Assembly (NCBI GenBank): GCA_902729315.2
Contig: LR746272.1
Location: forward strand, 12,786,327 to 12,850,326
Reading direction: 5' to 3'
DNA: 64,000 nucleotides
Source: Spirodela intermedia
Lineage: Eukaryota > Streptophyta > Magnoliopsida > Alismatales > Araceae
Below are positions 11,513 to 24,720 of this stretch, in pieces (positions within the stretch are counted from its first letter, which is position 1; every line of letters begins with the position of its first letter). A model generated the notes under the pieces. That model was given only the letters and a program-made list of their open reading frames with translations, was not told the origin of the DNA and ran no database searches. A program made the translations under genes and the position numbers.

Positions 11513-14500
11513 TCACTGCACCATCCCCTTGCTGGTCAGCTCTTCCAGCCCCCGCTTGAGCCGCTGCGCGGCAGCGAGGCAGTCGTCCTCCTTCAGCCCG
11601 CCGAAGGAGATCCGGATGTGGCCGTGGCCGCCGCTGGAGCTCCCGGGGATGACGACCACGCCGTGCCGGTTCAGTAGCCATCGGACGACCTCGAAGTCGT
11701 CGGAGAATCTCTCCGGCAGCCTCGCCCACAGGTAGATGGCTCCTTCCCCGCCCTTCACCGCGCCATCCCCCAGCGGCGAGAGTGCCTCTCTGAGGATCTC
11801 CCTGTTCTTCGCCAGCGTCTCCACCCTCTCCTTGATCCATCCGGGGCCGGCTTCAAGGGAGTACAGCGCCAGATGTTGCCCTATCAGGGAAGCGCAGATC
11901 GGTATGTTGTCCTGGACCTTGAGGAGCTGCTCCCCCAATCCCTCCACTTCCGAGGGATACGCGATCTGCAAGACGGAGACCTACAGGTATCTGCCAAGTT
12001 TGTGAATCGAGCACCGAAATGGTAAAGATCAATGGAAACCTACGTATCCTACGCGCCAGCCCATCATTCCGTAGACTTTGGAGAAGGAGAAGACGTTGAC
12101 AATGTGGCTGTCCTCTATGCAGTAGTGCTTCAACCCGTCGTACATGAAGTACCTGCGGCGGCGAATTGGGACGGATGAGGCTCATCTGACGAACTATTCA
12201 GGCGGGAGAGCAGATTCTAATCCGGGAACGACTCAGCATTACGACGACAGAGTGAGGTTCCTCACAGAGATGAACAAAATACACCCCAAAAAGGTCAGAC
12301 TGCAAACCCTTTCTTCTGATAATCCTCGGAACAAGAATGAGAAGTATAGACAATATTTGCAGGATCAACGAGCCCATGTGTCTCGTTTCGAGGCTGTGAT
12401 CTTCTCTCGTGTGCCCGGAATATCTGTCGAAATGGCGTGCTTTTTTAACTTGGAAAAATTGAGAAAATTACGCAGTCAACGCATTGAAACTCGAATGATT
12501 TCAAACACTTTTCTTTTTTTTTTTGTGTTGAAAACCGAGAAAAGAATGCGAGGACTAAACAGTATCTGTAAGATCAACAACCCTATCTGATCCGTTTCAA
12601 CCATGATCCACTCATGTGTGCAGAATATCTGCGTAAATGGCGTCTTTTTCACTTGAAACGAATAGGAATGTTATGCACTCACACTCATGGGTTTTTTTAT
12701 GTATTTCAAATACCCTTTTTATGCTAGAAAACCCAAAACAGGAATGCAAGCATTAGATAATATTTGCATGATCGACAAGGGCATCTGATCTACACGCAGC
12801 ATATATTTTTAAATGCTCACTCATAGGTACTTGCAACAGATGGGGAAATTATATACTCACTCATAGGTGCTTGATTGATTTAGATTCAAATATACTTTTT
12901 CTTAGCAGAAACCAACCAAAAACAAGAATGCGAGTACAGAGTAACATCCGTATTTTTTGACTTGGAACAAATGGAAAACCCAGGTGCTGACTTAGAAGCA
13001 TTGGATGACGTCGATCACGATCACTTTTTTTCGCCGAAACCCAAAACAAGAATTTTGGTATAGAAAATAATATGTGGATGATCAGCAAACCCATCTGATC
13101 CGCTTCAACGGCGATCTTCCCATATATGCAGAGGATATGCAGAAATGACGTCTTTTTTCACTTGAAACTAATGGGAAAATCATGTACTCACTCATAGGTA
13201 TTGTCCACGACAAGCCAAACGCCAGCGCTTTTGCAAATATCTGAAATTCTCTAGGTAAGATAATGAAATGAAAAGGTGATAGTTAGGAAGAATGAGCCAA
13301 TGGGCACCCGTTGACTGAGGGGGTTAGCAGAGGGCAGGAAAGGGCACCTGAATGATAGGCTGCGGGATGAAGATCCCAGAAGGATTTCCTGGGTTGACAA
13401 CGGTAACAAGCTTAGGGACTGGCTTACCATTTTTCTCCGAGAGAGTCTTCTCTAACCAATCTGCAAATATTTTCATCAGAAAGCGAATTCAGTTTTTTTT
13501 TTTAATTTTTTTTTTTAAGAGAAGGTTTCGTGAATAAACAAGGCCAAATAATTGAACATTATTTAACAAAACAAGCTAATATCAAAACGAAGATTGGGCA
13601 TATCCATTATTTACCAATGATCGCTCATATGAGATTTTTCTTCCATTTGATAAATTTGCAGGAAACCATGCAAAGAAGGAGAAAAGGGAAGCTCAATGCC
13701 CCAGGGAAGGCATTCCCAACAAGGGAAACCTCGGATGCGTCATACCTACATCAGGTTGGAGCGTCTGGGGATCACCAGGCCCTACAATAATGTCTGTGAC
13801 GCCCGTCATCTGAAAGGACATGTAGGCATTGAAGTAGTATGGTGCAAACATAACCACCGAATCCCCCGCGTCGCACAGGGTGAGCACAAGATTCACAAAA
13901 GCCTGAGAACCACAAGGAAGCGGGTTAACTCAGGATCGATTCTGCTGGAAAGATTATATGATAACATATCAAGAATGTCTTGGCCCTTGCCGCTGCCCAT
14001 CCGATGCCTATTTCTGTGCTAGAAAACAAGGGAGGACATGCATTTTAGGTGTCAAGATGAGGATCTTCGCTTCTTCCTGTGCTGGGTTGACTATGTAAGT
14101 TCAGAATTCAATACATGGTTTGATCGGAGGGATCATTATTTTTTTAAGTGAAGTGCATACCGTAAATAATTGGTGTATTCCAATCAAATTGGATTGATTA
14201 TTTGCTTGGGGTAGATTAGCACATGATCGATCATGTTGGGAAATATTATATGATAAAATAGCAAGAATGTTTTGGCCCTTGCTGCTGCCCATCCGATGCA
14301 TATTTCTGTGCTAGAAAACGATGGACGTGCATTTTAGGTATCAAGATGATAATCTTTGCTTCTTATGCTGGGTTGACTATGAAATGCATGGATTGATCCG
14401 AGGGATTTTTTAAAAAAATGAAATTTACATGGTAAAAAATGGGTGTATTCCAATTCAGATTGGATTGATTATCTTGCTTGGGTTAGATCTGCGCCACTGA

Positions 14501-15365
14501 CCAGGAGCTATTTCTTGGACGACAAGCAAAAATTTCATACCAATCAGATCAAGGCTACATGAAATAAAGTTGGTAGATGATGATTAATCAAAGTTTCTGC
14601 ATGGGCTCCGAAAAAATTAAAGAAAAAAAAAAAGAATTTTCCATGCTTCCAGTCAGATCTTCTTGAGTTACTATCAAAAACATGGAGAGGTATCTGGTCA
14701 GTGCACACCTGATTCGCCCCAGCTGTGACCATAACGGATGATTTGTTCAGTTTGTTCTCCAGACTTAGCTGCAAGCAATTAAAAAATAAATAAATCCCAA
14801 ACTCGTAAATATATATATTTTGAATTATCCCATCATCTTGAACGATATCACGCAGGAATAAAGAGAGGTTTGACTGGGTAACCCGGAAGCCCACCCTGCA
14901 CACGAGCAGAAGGAAGCGTCATACCTTCTTGAGCAACTCCTTCCTGAGCTCAGGGAGCCCCTCGTCGGCGCCGTAGCGGCTGACCAAGGGATCCCATACC
15001 ACTTGCTTGACCTTCTCCAGAGCCGCCTCCGGAGGCTGCCAGTAGACGACGCCCTGCATCAGGAGGTGACAGTCCCTCTTGGTAATCTATCTCTCATACG
15101 AATTCGGGCAGATCGGACGAGCCGGTGGTAGAGGATTTGACGAACCTGCGCCAGGGAGATCGCGTCCTTGCGTCCACGGAGGAGCTCCTGAATCTGCAGC
15201 GAAGGAGGAGAAAGCCGGTCATGGGAGTTCGTCCCTCATCGTAGAGAGAGAGGGCAAAACCCTGGTTCTTGCCAACCCCTCGATCCCCCCCCTGAAGCTC
15301 ACCTGGACCATGACGGGTTTATCAGTCTCCAGAGCCCTTCTCGAGAGCTTGGCTTGGGTGCCCAT
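11513..15365 (-). CDS. ISS1: PLP-dependent aromatic aminotransferase, ISS1/VAS1 type
   Basis: A fold-type I aminotransferase. The Arabidopsis enzyme (At1g80360) moves amino groups between aromatic amino acids and methionine and restrains auxin and ethylene precursor pools. Nine exons (minus): 15303-15365, 15146-15193, 14925-15053, 14709-14768, 13746-13902, 13348-13460, 13192-13250, 12044-12152 and 11513-11965, all in frame, give 396 residues against about 394 in the family. PLP-binding Lys is near residue 235 in SFSKVYGMMGWR. Asp206 and Tyr209 in VDNTYE and NPGNPSG are present. The N terminus has no clear organelle signal, so it is probably cytosolic. The intron at 12153-13191 is a degenerate tandem array, and the intron at 13903-14708 contains a direct duplication. 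The ATG at 15365 aligns with the known N terminus. The coding sequence looks intact. Confidence 0.94.
12340..13200. repeat. Degenerate tandem array in an ISS1 intron
   Basis: Units of roughly 200-250 bp recur with drift at about 12340, 12560, 12760 and 13060. Each has a run like TATTTGCA.GATC.AC, then CTGATCCG.TTCAAC, GCAGAATATCTG, AAATG.CGTCTTTTT, ACTTG.AA and sometimes ACTCACTCATAGGT. The last word equals the end of the 13192-13250 exon plus its splice donor, read on the plus strand. Confidence 0.65.
13935..14500. repeat. Direct duplication of about 290 bp in an ISS1 intron
   Basis: A block near 13940-14235 is repeated near 14232-14500. Shared strings include TTGGCCCTTGC.GCTGCCCAT, TTTCTGTGCTAGAAAAC, GCTGGGTTGACTATG and GGTGTATTCCAAT. 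The two copies differ by scattered substitutions and small gaps. Confidence 0.8.
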
Positions 15366-16361
15366 CCCTTCCCTTCCCTTCCTCTCCTTCTTCCGGACGG
15401 CGGCACTGACGGCGATGGCAACGGGAAGCAAGCGGAAGAGAAGAGGGCGGGGGGAGGAGGGAGTGAAAGGCGGCGGGGGCGTGGTCCGCCGTCGACAACT
15501 GCTACTCTCGGAGACGACTACACGTGCTCCGCCAGCCTTGTGAGGCCGCTATCCTCGCCAATTAAAGAAAGATAGAACATCGTCTGGACGGACGGAAGAG
15601 GAAGGGACCCGCCGACCCACTGAGCCTCCCCGATGAAATCGTGGAGTGAAACAAATGGGTTCGAAGCGGACAGATCTGCCAGTCAGGTCGCACTCCCCAA
15701 GGCCGTTTCTTGGACGCCACTTGCTGGTGGAAAATCGTTTGAAAGTCGCTGGTCCCTTCTGCCCGAGTGGGCCTGCGATTCGGAGGCTCATTCCCGAATT
15801 ATTACTCAAAACAGTACGTGTTTTCCCCATACGATTGCGAGTCAAAGCCGACATGTTCGGCTTGACACGGGTGGGTCAACCTGTTACGTCGTCCACAGCT
15901 TGGGCCACCGATTCGGATCCACACCGGAGATGTCTCAACAGGACCATACTTAATAGAAAAAGTCAATCACCGATTCCAGTGGGGTGGTTTCAACCTATCA
16001 AACAGCACCGGGGAAAACGAAGGGCAAACTCTGCATGCTGCATGCTGTCCGAAGAAGGAGAATCATGCAGAGAGGCCGGGAGGGCAAGTGGGCAGGGAGG
16101 GAGTCCAAACGTCACAGTTCCTCTCGATGACCAACTGGGCATAGTTGAAGATGGTGGGGCATTAAAGCTGCAAGCTCGAGAAAGGTCAGGACGCCAGCGG
16201 CGGGGAGGCGAAAGGGAAAGGATTTTGCATTGAAAGCCTCGCAAGTCTCCGGGGAAACAAGCAGAGTTGGGGCCGTCAAAGACCCGCCCGGCGGCATCCA
16301 TCCGCCAAAAAGAAACCCACCAAGGAAGAGAATTCTCGCACCCCCGAGAAGGGCCACGTAG
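15366..16361. other. Intergenic region upstream of ISS1 and downstream of MUSTANG-like copy A
   Basis: No supportable gene. The ISS1 promoter and leader should lie in the left part. The short open frames on both strands share no recognisable motif. The right part, about 16000-16361, is probably the 3' UTR of the transposase-derived gene. Confidence 0.6.
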
Positions 16362-19300
16362 CTACAAGAATGCCTCGCAGGTGGCCTTGTTGTGGCCGAC
16401 GGCCTTGCACCTGCTGCACCTTAGCGCCCTGATGGTCGTCTTGTTGGGGTTGACCCGCTTCCTCCTCGGGCGGTCCGGCGGCCGGCTGGTGCGGGGAGGG
16501 TAGGAGCTCGTGAAGATGCTGTTCATCTTCTCCACGTCGGGTATGGAGTGGATCTGCTCTGCGTAGGTCAACCGGTACATATCGGCGGTGAAGTACCTCG
16601 AGCAGTAGTCGTACATGTTCTTGCCCAGGCGGTCAAAGACGGTCATGGCATGGGTGCAGGGCAGGCCGGTCAATTGCCATCGGCGGCAGGTGCACTCCCA
16701 GGTCCCGATGTTGACGACGTTGACCGTGTTCCAGCGGACCTCGAAGAGGGTGTCCGAGGAGCAGACCACGTAGTGGGCGGCCTTGGGGATCTCCTTCTTC
16801 AGCTTCTCCTCCATGGTCGGAGTCAACGTCTCCTCCCAGGAACTGGAGGCCTCCCTGCGCGCTTGCATCACCTCCATCAGCTTGTCCCTGATCGCGTCGA
16901 TGATCAACACCACCGAGGACTCGTGCTTGACAGGGATCCACAGGCTGAACGACTTCACGATCTGAGGGGAGTAGTGGTCGTATCGTTGACCCTTAAACAG
17001 CGCGTTTGACCAGTGCTCCGGCTTGCTCTCGATGACCCAGTCCGCGACCTCCTTCGAGACGCCCCTTATGCTCTCCACGTGGGCGTTGAAGTCCTCCACG
17101 CTGCAGGCGTAGGCGGCGTTCTTGAAGTCGTCGGTCATGGCGTCCCTCGTCTTGTCCGACCACATCCCCTTCTTCAGCTCGGCCTGAAAGTCCTCCATGA
17201 GCTGATTCAGGCAGTAGCTGTGGAAGCTGCCCTCGAATACCTGCAACACGACCTCCTCCAAGCCCTTCTGCCTGTAACTCACGAAGGTTATGGGTCGAGA
17301 CGCGGGCACCGCATACTTGAGCTGCACCAGGAACCAGAACCAGCTGTCGTAGGTCTCCGCCTCCACCGCCGCAAACGCCACCGGGAAGATCCCGTCGTCT
17401 GCATCCACTGCGGCGGCGGCCAGGAGCTTCCACTGCAGATTCGTCTTCAGGGGCACCTTGTCCAGGAAAATAAGAGGGCGGCAGCCGCGCTCAAACCCAT
17501 TGAGGGAGGCGTAGAAGGAGACGAACACCCGGCGGAACTTGGAATCGGCGGACGCCGCCAGCATAGCGATGCTTCCAGGGTTGGTCTCTATTATCCTCTC
17601 ACAGTACCAGGGCAACTGATTGCATGCCTCCTCGTGCAAGGTGAACAGTTCTTTCTGGGCAATCTCCTTCCCACGCCATGCTTGGTGATAGTTTAAGCTG
17701 ATCCCATAATCCCGGAAGAGATCTGCTACGATATCCTTGGGCCTCAGATGTGGCGACTCGCGCAGCTTGTCCTTAATGATGCTTGCCAGCCACTGCGTCG
17801 TCGCCCTTCTGTCTTTGCTGTACCCGAGCCTGCAGGTATGGGAGGGGTTCATCTTCTTTATCACAAAAGTCTTCTTGCGGGACGACTGAGAAGCGTGTAT
17901 CCGCCATGGGCAGCTGTCGTCGGCGCATTTCGCCGTCAAGCGGGTGTGCTCGTTCTTAATGAACCTGTACTTGAAGCCTTTCAGAAACGCATACTTGCAC
18001 AGCTCATCGCGGAAGACCTTGACGTTATCGAATTCTTGCCCGACATATATGACATCGTCATAGGGGCCGGTGGCACACTGAACGATGTTGTCGGCGACCG
18101 GCACGCCCAGGTCGGAGATCATGCTCCCAATTTCCCTGCAGGAGAAATGCTCTTGAGATCCCAGATCGGGAGAAAGAAATGCAGTCAACACAATCACTCA
18201 GAGGATACCTGTTGTAATCGCAGTCGTTGCCCATTAGCGCGTGCGGTCTTATGGCAATAGGAGCTGGAGTCGGCATCATAGCGACGGCAGAGTCAGCGGC
18301 AGCAGACCTGCAGGTATTGCGCAATAAAATCATGGGGATGGAGCCTCTGATGCAAAGTAGAAGGCATATTCAGAAAAGAGCCGCTCATGGATTTGCCGCA
18401 ACCTATGATAATTTAGCTTATGATACTTAGATATTAGATATAAGATCTCATTCGGCAGTTCATACTTCGAATTCAATCTCATGGTGTATCCCACGCCCAT
18501 GCTCACAGAACATAGAGTTTGGTAAATTCTCAGTTCCCAGGGTGTAAAAACAGTAGATAACTAAGCATTTAGAAACAAAATGACCCCATTAGGTGTAAAA
18601 AAGAAGGATGAGCAGGTATGCAATTCAATCAAGCCAAGCGTAGAGAGATCCTAGACATGGAACAATTGATCTTAGTGAGTGCAGCGCAGTCACAACCAGT
18701 TTTTTTTTCTTCTTTAGGCAATTCTGAACCACCCACTTGAGAAAAAGCTACAAGCAATGGCGCAATATTTCATGTAAAATAAGCGATGAGAGTGTCGAAA
18801 AATGTACCCGTAGTTAACCCGGTCAACAGCAGCCAGCCGCCGTTTTCTTCCATTCTCTGAAGGGACGCCAGTAGCAATTCCAAGCCCACCGTCCGCTACA
18901 TCGTTCCGGGCTACAGCTGCCCTACAGTCGGCACATTTTCTTTACAGCTTCGGATAATTTACCAGCTGCACGACCAAATCAGATGAGTGAACTACTTACC
19001 TGTTACCATTTCTCCCAGCAACAAGTTTATACTGCCCAAAACTCCTATCAGCAGAAGCAGTGGCGTCAGAGTCATCAACAGTGCCTCCAATTTCCCTGAG
19101 AGCATGTACCATTTGATATTGGGCCAGTCGATCTGCAGAACGTTTACATACATAACTAGGAACAGCACATACCTTTTGCTAGCCTTATTTAAGATGTAGA
19201 CATCTGTCGTCTCAGAATTCGCATGAAAATTAATCATGCGCTTCAAATCCTTATCACTTGATACGGTGATAAGTGTCCTTCTATTGTTCGGCAGGAAGTA

Positions 19301-19489
19301 CTTGATGGATATTGCAGTAACGTCAATGCCAAACAAACCAGCAATTTCCGACTTAAAAGTATTAAAAGGCATGGTATGGTCAATATCAATAATGTGAGCA
19401 TCTCCCCCTGTGTAAGCCAAAGATCCATCACTGTTTGAGGTAAATTCACCACCGTACTGGCAAATGGCAACAATTCTTCCATGTTCCAT
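16362..19489 (-). CDS. MUSTANG-like domesticated Mutator transposase with PB1 domain (copy A)
   Basis: Resembles the MUSTANG B group: host genes derived from a Mutator transposase and joined to a PB1 protein-interaction domain. Five exons (minus): 19173-19489, 19000-19095, 18808-18921, 18209-18307 and 16362-18135, all in frame, give 799 residues. PB1 is in residues 1-105. Residues about 107-209 are a linker made by three small exons. A MuDR N-terminal zinc-like region follows (C..SCPWRIHAS, HTC), then the MULE transposase core (FLDKVPLK, Asp near 434), a SWIM finger CTCRRWQLTGLPCTH, and a C-terminal CCHC knuckle RCSRCKAVGHNKATC. The usual second acid (S-D-R) is Tyr in FVSYRQ, and the CxxH histidine is Gln in CLNQ, so transposition activity is unlikely. 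No terminal inverted repeats were recognised. Proteins of this class are thought to be nuclear regulators. Confidence 0.87.
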
Positions 19490-22400
19490 GTCTGCTCTCT
19501 GTGCCTACATCATCCACCAAATTTATCACAGTCAACAATAAGCTCAATTTTTCCAACACAAGAATTTTAGTAAATTTCTGGATTCTAAATTCATGGACAG
19601 AGTATTCTGGGAGGAAATTCAAGGGTACAACGCTGAATAACCTCTCTGCACGGCAGTTAAACATCATGATCCCCCTGATAGACATAGTAGCCGCTACACT
19701 AAGGTTTGATATTAATAATTAAAAATTAAACATGTCAAGAGTTTCTTCATGTTAGATCCTAAACAATATCAGTAGTTTCTTACGCTGGGTGTTGTAAACG
19801 AAACTCCATTCACTAACTAGTCGGCATCCTAAAGTATAAGAGTGGGCCACTTGAAAGGCATCAATACTTTGAATGGCAAAAGACAGAAAATTATCTAAAA
19901 AAAACTTGCATTTGGTACATATATGCATCATTTTTTTCTTCGAGATTGACAAAAAAATTAGATCCTTTGAAATGTGAGGAATTGATATCCTTAGAAACAC
20001 TGCTCTCTCAGGCTCTTGAAGGTGAGGAGGAAATAACGGAGAAAGAAGGTCCCGTCCATGGTCAGCACTGTAGAAGAGAAAATGAGACGGGGGAGAGGGT
20101 GGCCGATCTGCTGACCCGTTACAACTCGTCTTCCACTTGTCTCTTGCACACATTTATGGGTGGGCAGGTGTGAGTGAGAGAATGAGAGGATAAAGAGGGG
20201 TTGGGGAGGAGGGAATGGTGGGGAATAGAACTAGCTTGACGATCGAAAACTGCAGCAGAGAGAAAAAGAAGGTGAAAGAAAGTCTCTTAAGCTGGGGAAA
20301 TGCGTGGATGAGTGGGTGTCGGCGTTTTCTGTGCGTGTGAGTGTGCTGGTTATCAGGGGAAGAGATCAAGAGCAATTAAAAAAGATAGCATTTCAGACAA
20401 GGAGACAGAAAGAGGGGGGCGAGGATAAAAGTAAGCAGTGAGAGAGAGAGAGAGAGATTGACAAGTGATAACAAAAAGAGAAAGAGCAGGAAAAATAAGA
20501 CAATGAACATAAAGAGCGGATAGAAAGTGGGAGCAGAAGAAACGAATTGAACAAGACACATCCAAGAGAATGACAATGACGCAGGATCAAGATAAAAGTT
20601 CGAGGTCTAAAGGAGGAGAGGACAAAACACGTGCATTCCAACCCCATTAAACCCACAAAAAAATGATGCAACCTGTAGAATTTTTATTTAATGATTTAGG
20701 TGATTTATGAGAGTCATATATGAAGTTTGAATAGAGAAAAATCTCTTGAATTCCATAAATATGTATGAGAAGAGGTCTGACCTCGTGTCAAATAACCTCT
20801 AATGGACTTCTCACATTATAAAAAAAATGGTTATCAGATAGTTAAGAATCATTGATGAACATAGGTTAAAAAATAAGCTATTCTTAATTCATCACCGCCA
20901 AAAAAGTCATACAGATGAGAATGCAAATGTTCACGACAGAGACACCTCAACTTCTTTCATTGCCATCTCCCTTTTATTTCCACGTTGCTCTTTCTCCACA
21001 ACCCGTCAATAACTGCCACTCATTGCCTTGTCCTGCCATCAGCAGCATGATCACCTTGCACTATAAATCCTCAATTATACCTATTGTCACCAATCCCACC
21101 ATGATTACACCTCAACTGCCAGCAAAGAGTAATTGCAACAGCCAGTACCTCCCTTATCAACAATACTACCTTCAAACGCTGTCCATCGTCTACCACCACT
21201 GGACACAAACCGTGGTTATCGTCCCAAACTCATTGACCACAACCAACGGTCACCACTGAAGGCTGCCGTTGAACCCATTGCAACATGAATCACTGACAAT
21301 CACCATCGTCGTCCCCAGATACCACACCAGTAAACCTGGCACCATATTCACCACCTAAGGGTTACCAGCAGCTGATGTCATTAGAGTCATTTGAAGATCA
21401 AATGAAACAAATATCTTCTTAAGATGACAGATTTTGGTATCCATCAAACAGATAACTACACCTAGTTTCTTACTTTCCGGCATGTTACTGTGAGCAAAGG
21501 TAAAACATTTGATTTCATATTTTTCATAATTCAGTTTCTAGACTATTCATTAAATAGTAACACTCCCAGGATTCGTATCTGTTATTCAGAAATTTTGTCA
21601 ATATGTGATCCCCAGATATATCTACACTACGACGGGTTGTGCGTGCATCGACTGTTAATTAAATGGACTCATTGGGGATCTCATTCCATTTTTTTTCAAA
21701 CCCTCCAATATGATTATTAATGTGAGATAACCTTCTCATTCTAAACTGTTACCAATTTTTTTCTATATGACTCTAATTACCATGAAAATTGTTGTTACAC
21801 CTACCACCTACACATTCTCATTACAGATACTCTCATATGGGCAAAATGCCTCTTCTCATAGTATAGCAAGAACAATTACCATTTTACAGAATTTTAGTTT
21901 GCAATAACCCAAAAAATGGCAGTCACGTATGAAAATACTTTAGGTTTTTTAGAGATAAACAAAGTAAGTATGACGCTCATATTTCATTACTTTCTCAAAA
22001 ATATGTTTTCTTAGGTTAAATTTACTGTAAACAATTATATTATAAAGCATTGTTACATAGTCCTAGGTTATACTTTAATATTTCCTTAGTGGCATAGACA
22101 AACGTTAGATCATGAAAGTAGGATATGTTGAAGACCGTTTTCTTGAATGTCCACAGTCAACTCATCAATAAGCAGCTTTATATGATAAATATGATACCAG
22201 AAACTGACTAAAAGGCACACAACTCTTCAACTCAAATATGCTACTTAAAGAAATATTTAACATGTGACAAGATAAAGGTTTGCTTTGCCAAAAAAATAAA
22301 ATTAAAAGCCAGTCACATAAATCGAGTACAAAATAATTCATCAAAAAAATAGAAAAAGGCAATTATGAAACTGAGGATCCAATATTGTTCTACCTTCCGT

Positions 22401-24369
22401 GAAATGTAAGAAATAAATAATCTATGCATTAGTTAATAAGCAGAATTTATGTTTCTGGGATATCCATGACGGGATCTTTCAAGCATATAACAAATTACAA
22501 TGACTTATCCAAACAGGCTCATTGAATTCATCGATCAAACATAAAGTCATCAAACTTAGAAACGAAAAATCATATTTTCCAGATAGTTAGCCTTTATTGA
22601 TTTCCAAACATTCTAGTTTTTTTGTCCTTCTTCAATGTTATATCTGTACGAAAAAAGGATCACAACAAAGTACAAGCATGAAATCTCATCAAACGACAGA
22701 ATACTGTCAAAATGATCACAGGTGTTGGGAATCATATCAGCTAAGTAGCCTGCAGTATTTCTGAAAACCTCTGACAAAAACGTAAACGTAAGTTCTATTC
22801 TTGAGATAGATAACCTGATATTATGGTCAAAAGTTAAAAATCCAAACACCTTGCAAAGGAAGGGAAAGGGAGAGGGGAACACAATTGACAAAAGCATGAA
22901 AAAATAAGGGTTACATAAGAGTGTGGTATAAGATTCATTTATTGCATGTATTTCACAAGATAACAAGGAATAAGAAATAGAATATAGACTCAGATTGGAT
23001 GAGAATGTTACGGTTTTGACTGGGGAAAGGAATGGAAAAGAGATAACATGAACAGAGAGGAACTCAAAACGCCAGGGAACACAGCAAGAAAACAATGCAA
23101 ATGAGCAAAAGGCATGAATATACTCTGCCATGACAAAGCAGTCTAGGAATCCATGTACAAGACTAGATAATGGCGCACTTGAAAGACAGACATGGGGGCG
23201 AAAGTACATGATAATCATATGATCGTATTACGAAAGGGGAAAGGTGATCTCCTCTAATACTTTGTGTACACGCACATAAGCATCATCACTGGGTAGAGTA
23301 CATGTAGAGCAAGTCTTTTATTCAAACAATCTGCCAAAAGAAGCATACAGAGAGGGGCATATTTTATGCCACCAGAGGGGGGGCAGCCTGGTTCTCAAAT
23401 CGGACCAAACTATTAAGCTGAATGATAAAAAGGAAAATACGAGCTGAACGAACATCAATTCAATTCTCAATTAGAATGAGGCTGATCATCCTTGACGATT
23501 CTCTGCGACACATGATGGCCGACATAACTGATGTATATGATGCAGTAACTGTTAGAAAAAAAAACTATTCGTTTGGAGCGAAAAATGGAAATGGTTTTCG
23601 AGGTGAATCATCTCATTCAGTCAAAATGATTCAAAAAGGGAAATATAGAGAAAAATACCTGAAAATAATTACATCACCTATAATGTAAACAATTTTTTCC
23701 TCCAAAAAATAAAATACCACTTCCCATGTCCACACTCCTCCCCTTTTCGGAGAAGTGAAAAAAATCGACACGTCCAGGAGAGTGGATATCACCATATTCA
23801 AACAATCCAAAAACCATGGAAGTTTCAGGTTAAACTATTTTGGGCCAGCCCCACTTTCAGGTTATTCCCTATGAAAGATTAGAAAAAGAACCTGGCCGCT
23901 CGAATTGGTAACCTAGATGGCATACTTTCGGCGGGATAATAGACAATTACAGGCATGGGTAGAGAGCAAGGATATGTAATAGATTGCACAGTAAAAGATA
24001 GCACGCTGATGGGTTCAAAAGAGACTTTTTTCTGGTACAGTCAGCATCTAGACCGACGGGAGTCTAGCGGGGATTTCCAAACATCCCGAACAACAGACAG
24101 AAAATAAAATGCAACGAGGATATCAGACTGAGCAGGAGCGAATGAACCTAACGCTTGGTGTTACAGCTCATGTATGATCAGTGACTGAGGACGGGCCATC
24201 CGTCATGAAGACCATCGGTCATGGAGGAATTCAGCGAGCGGGCGGCATACACTCCGCGCTGACGATGGCAACTCCCGCCTCCGACAAAGAGGAACCGGAA
24301 CCGAAGAATCCTTGAATTAGACAGGATGAAAATCTCATGGAAAAACAATTTGAAAGGACTGGGTGATTT

Positions 24370-24622
24370 TCTCCCCCGGGGATGAATCCCTAGAAAAAAC
24401 CGAATCACCGGAACCTTAATCTGAACAGAGAAGAAACGAGGAGAACCTTCTCAACCTGAAAAACCTCCGCTCTCCCTCCCCGGTGCCGGTCTCCTCCTCA
24501 TCCGCCCCTGGCCGCAGCAGCAGCGGGACTGGCAGCGGTGGAGCTGCCAGATAGAGAGAGAGAGAGGGACAGAGACAGAGAGAGGAGAGAGACAGAGATA
24601 GAGAGAGAGGGAGAGGGAGGGA

Positions 24623-24672
<50 letters not shown>

Positions 24673-24720
24673 GGAGGGTTGGGAGAGATGGGGAAGCCTG
24701 ACACAGGCGACTCCCAATTG
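24370..24720 (-). promoter_or_regulatory. Possible distant leader/promoter of MUSTANG-like copy A
   Basis: On the minus strand this is a long (CT)n tract followed by GC-rich then T-rich sequence, typical of plant 5' leaders. A candidate donor CAG|GTTGAG lies near 24450-24457. If it is the leader of copy A, the leader intron would be about 4.9 kb. The alternative is that copy A starts near 20150. Transcript data are needed to decide. Confidence 0.25.
24554..24670 (+). repeat. (GA)n-rich microsatellite block
   Basis: Interrupted GA/GACA runs, then a pure run of about 48 bp ending near 24670. Confidence 0.95.

Noticed and set aside
12144-12590. Plus-strand open frame of 148 codons
   Set aside because: It lies in the repeat-filled ISS1 intron and an exon on the other strand; no known protein.
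12340-13200. Regularly spaced repeats considered as a CRISPR-like array
   Set aside because: Units are long, diverged and in a plant intron; no short identical repeats with unique spacers and no cas genes.
16548-18260. Several long plus-strand open frames across copy A
   Set aside because: Shadows of a GC-rich coding exon on the minus strand; they share no domain.
20915-21259. Plus-strand open frame rich in Thr, Pro, His and Ser
   Set aside because: Driven by CAC/ACC-rich low-complexity DNA; no family recognised.
22613-23218. Minus-strand open frame of 201 codons, hydrophobic
   Set aside because: Composition follows AT-rich DNA; no motif, no splice context and no known family. Judged chance.
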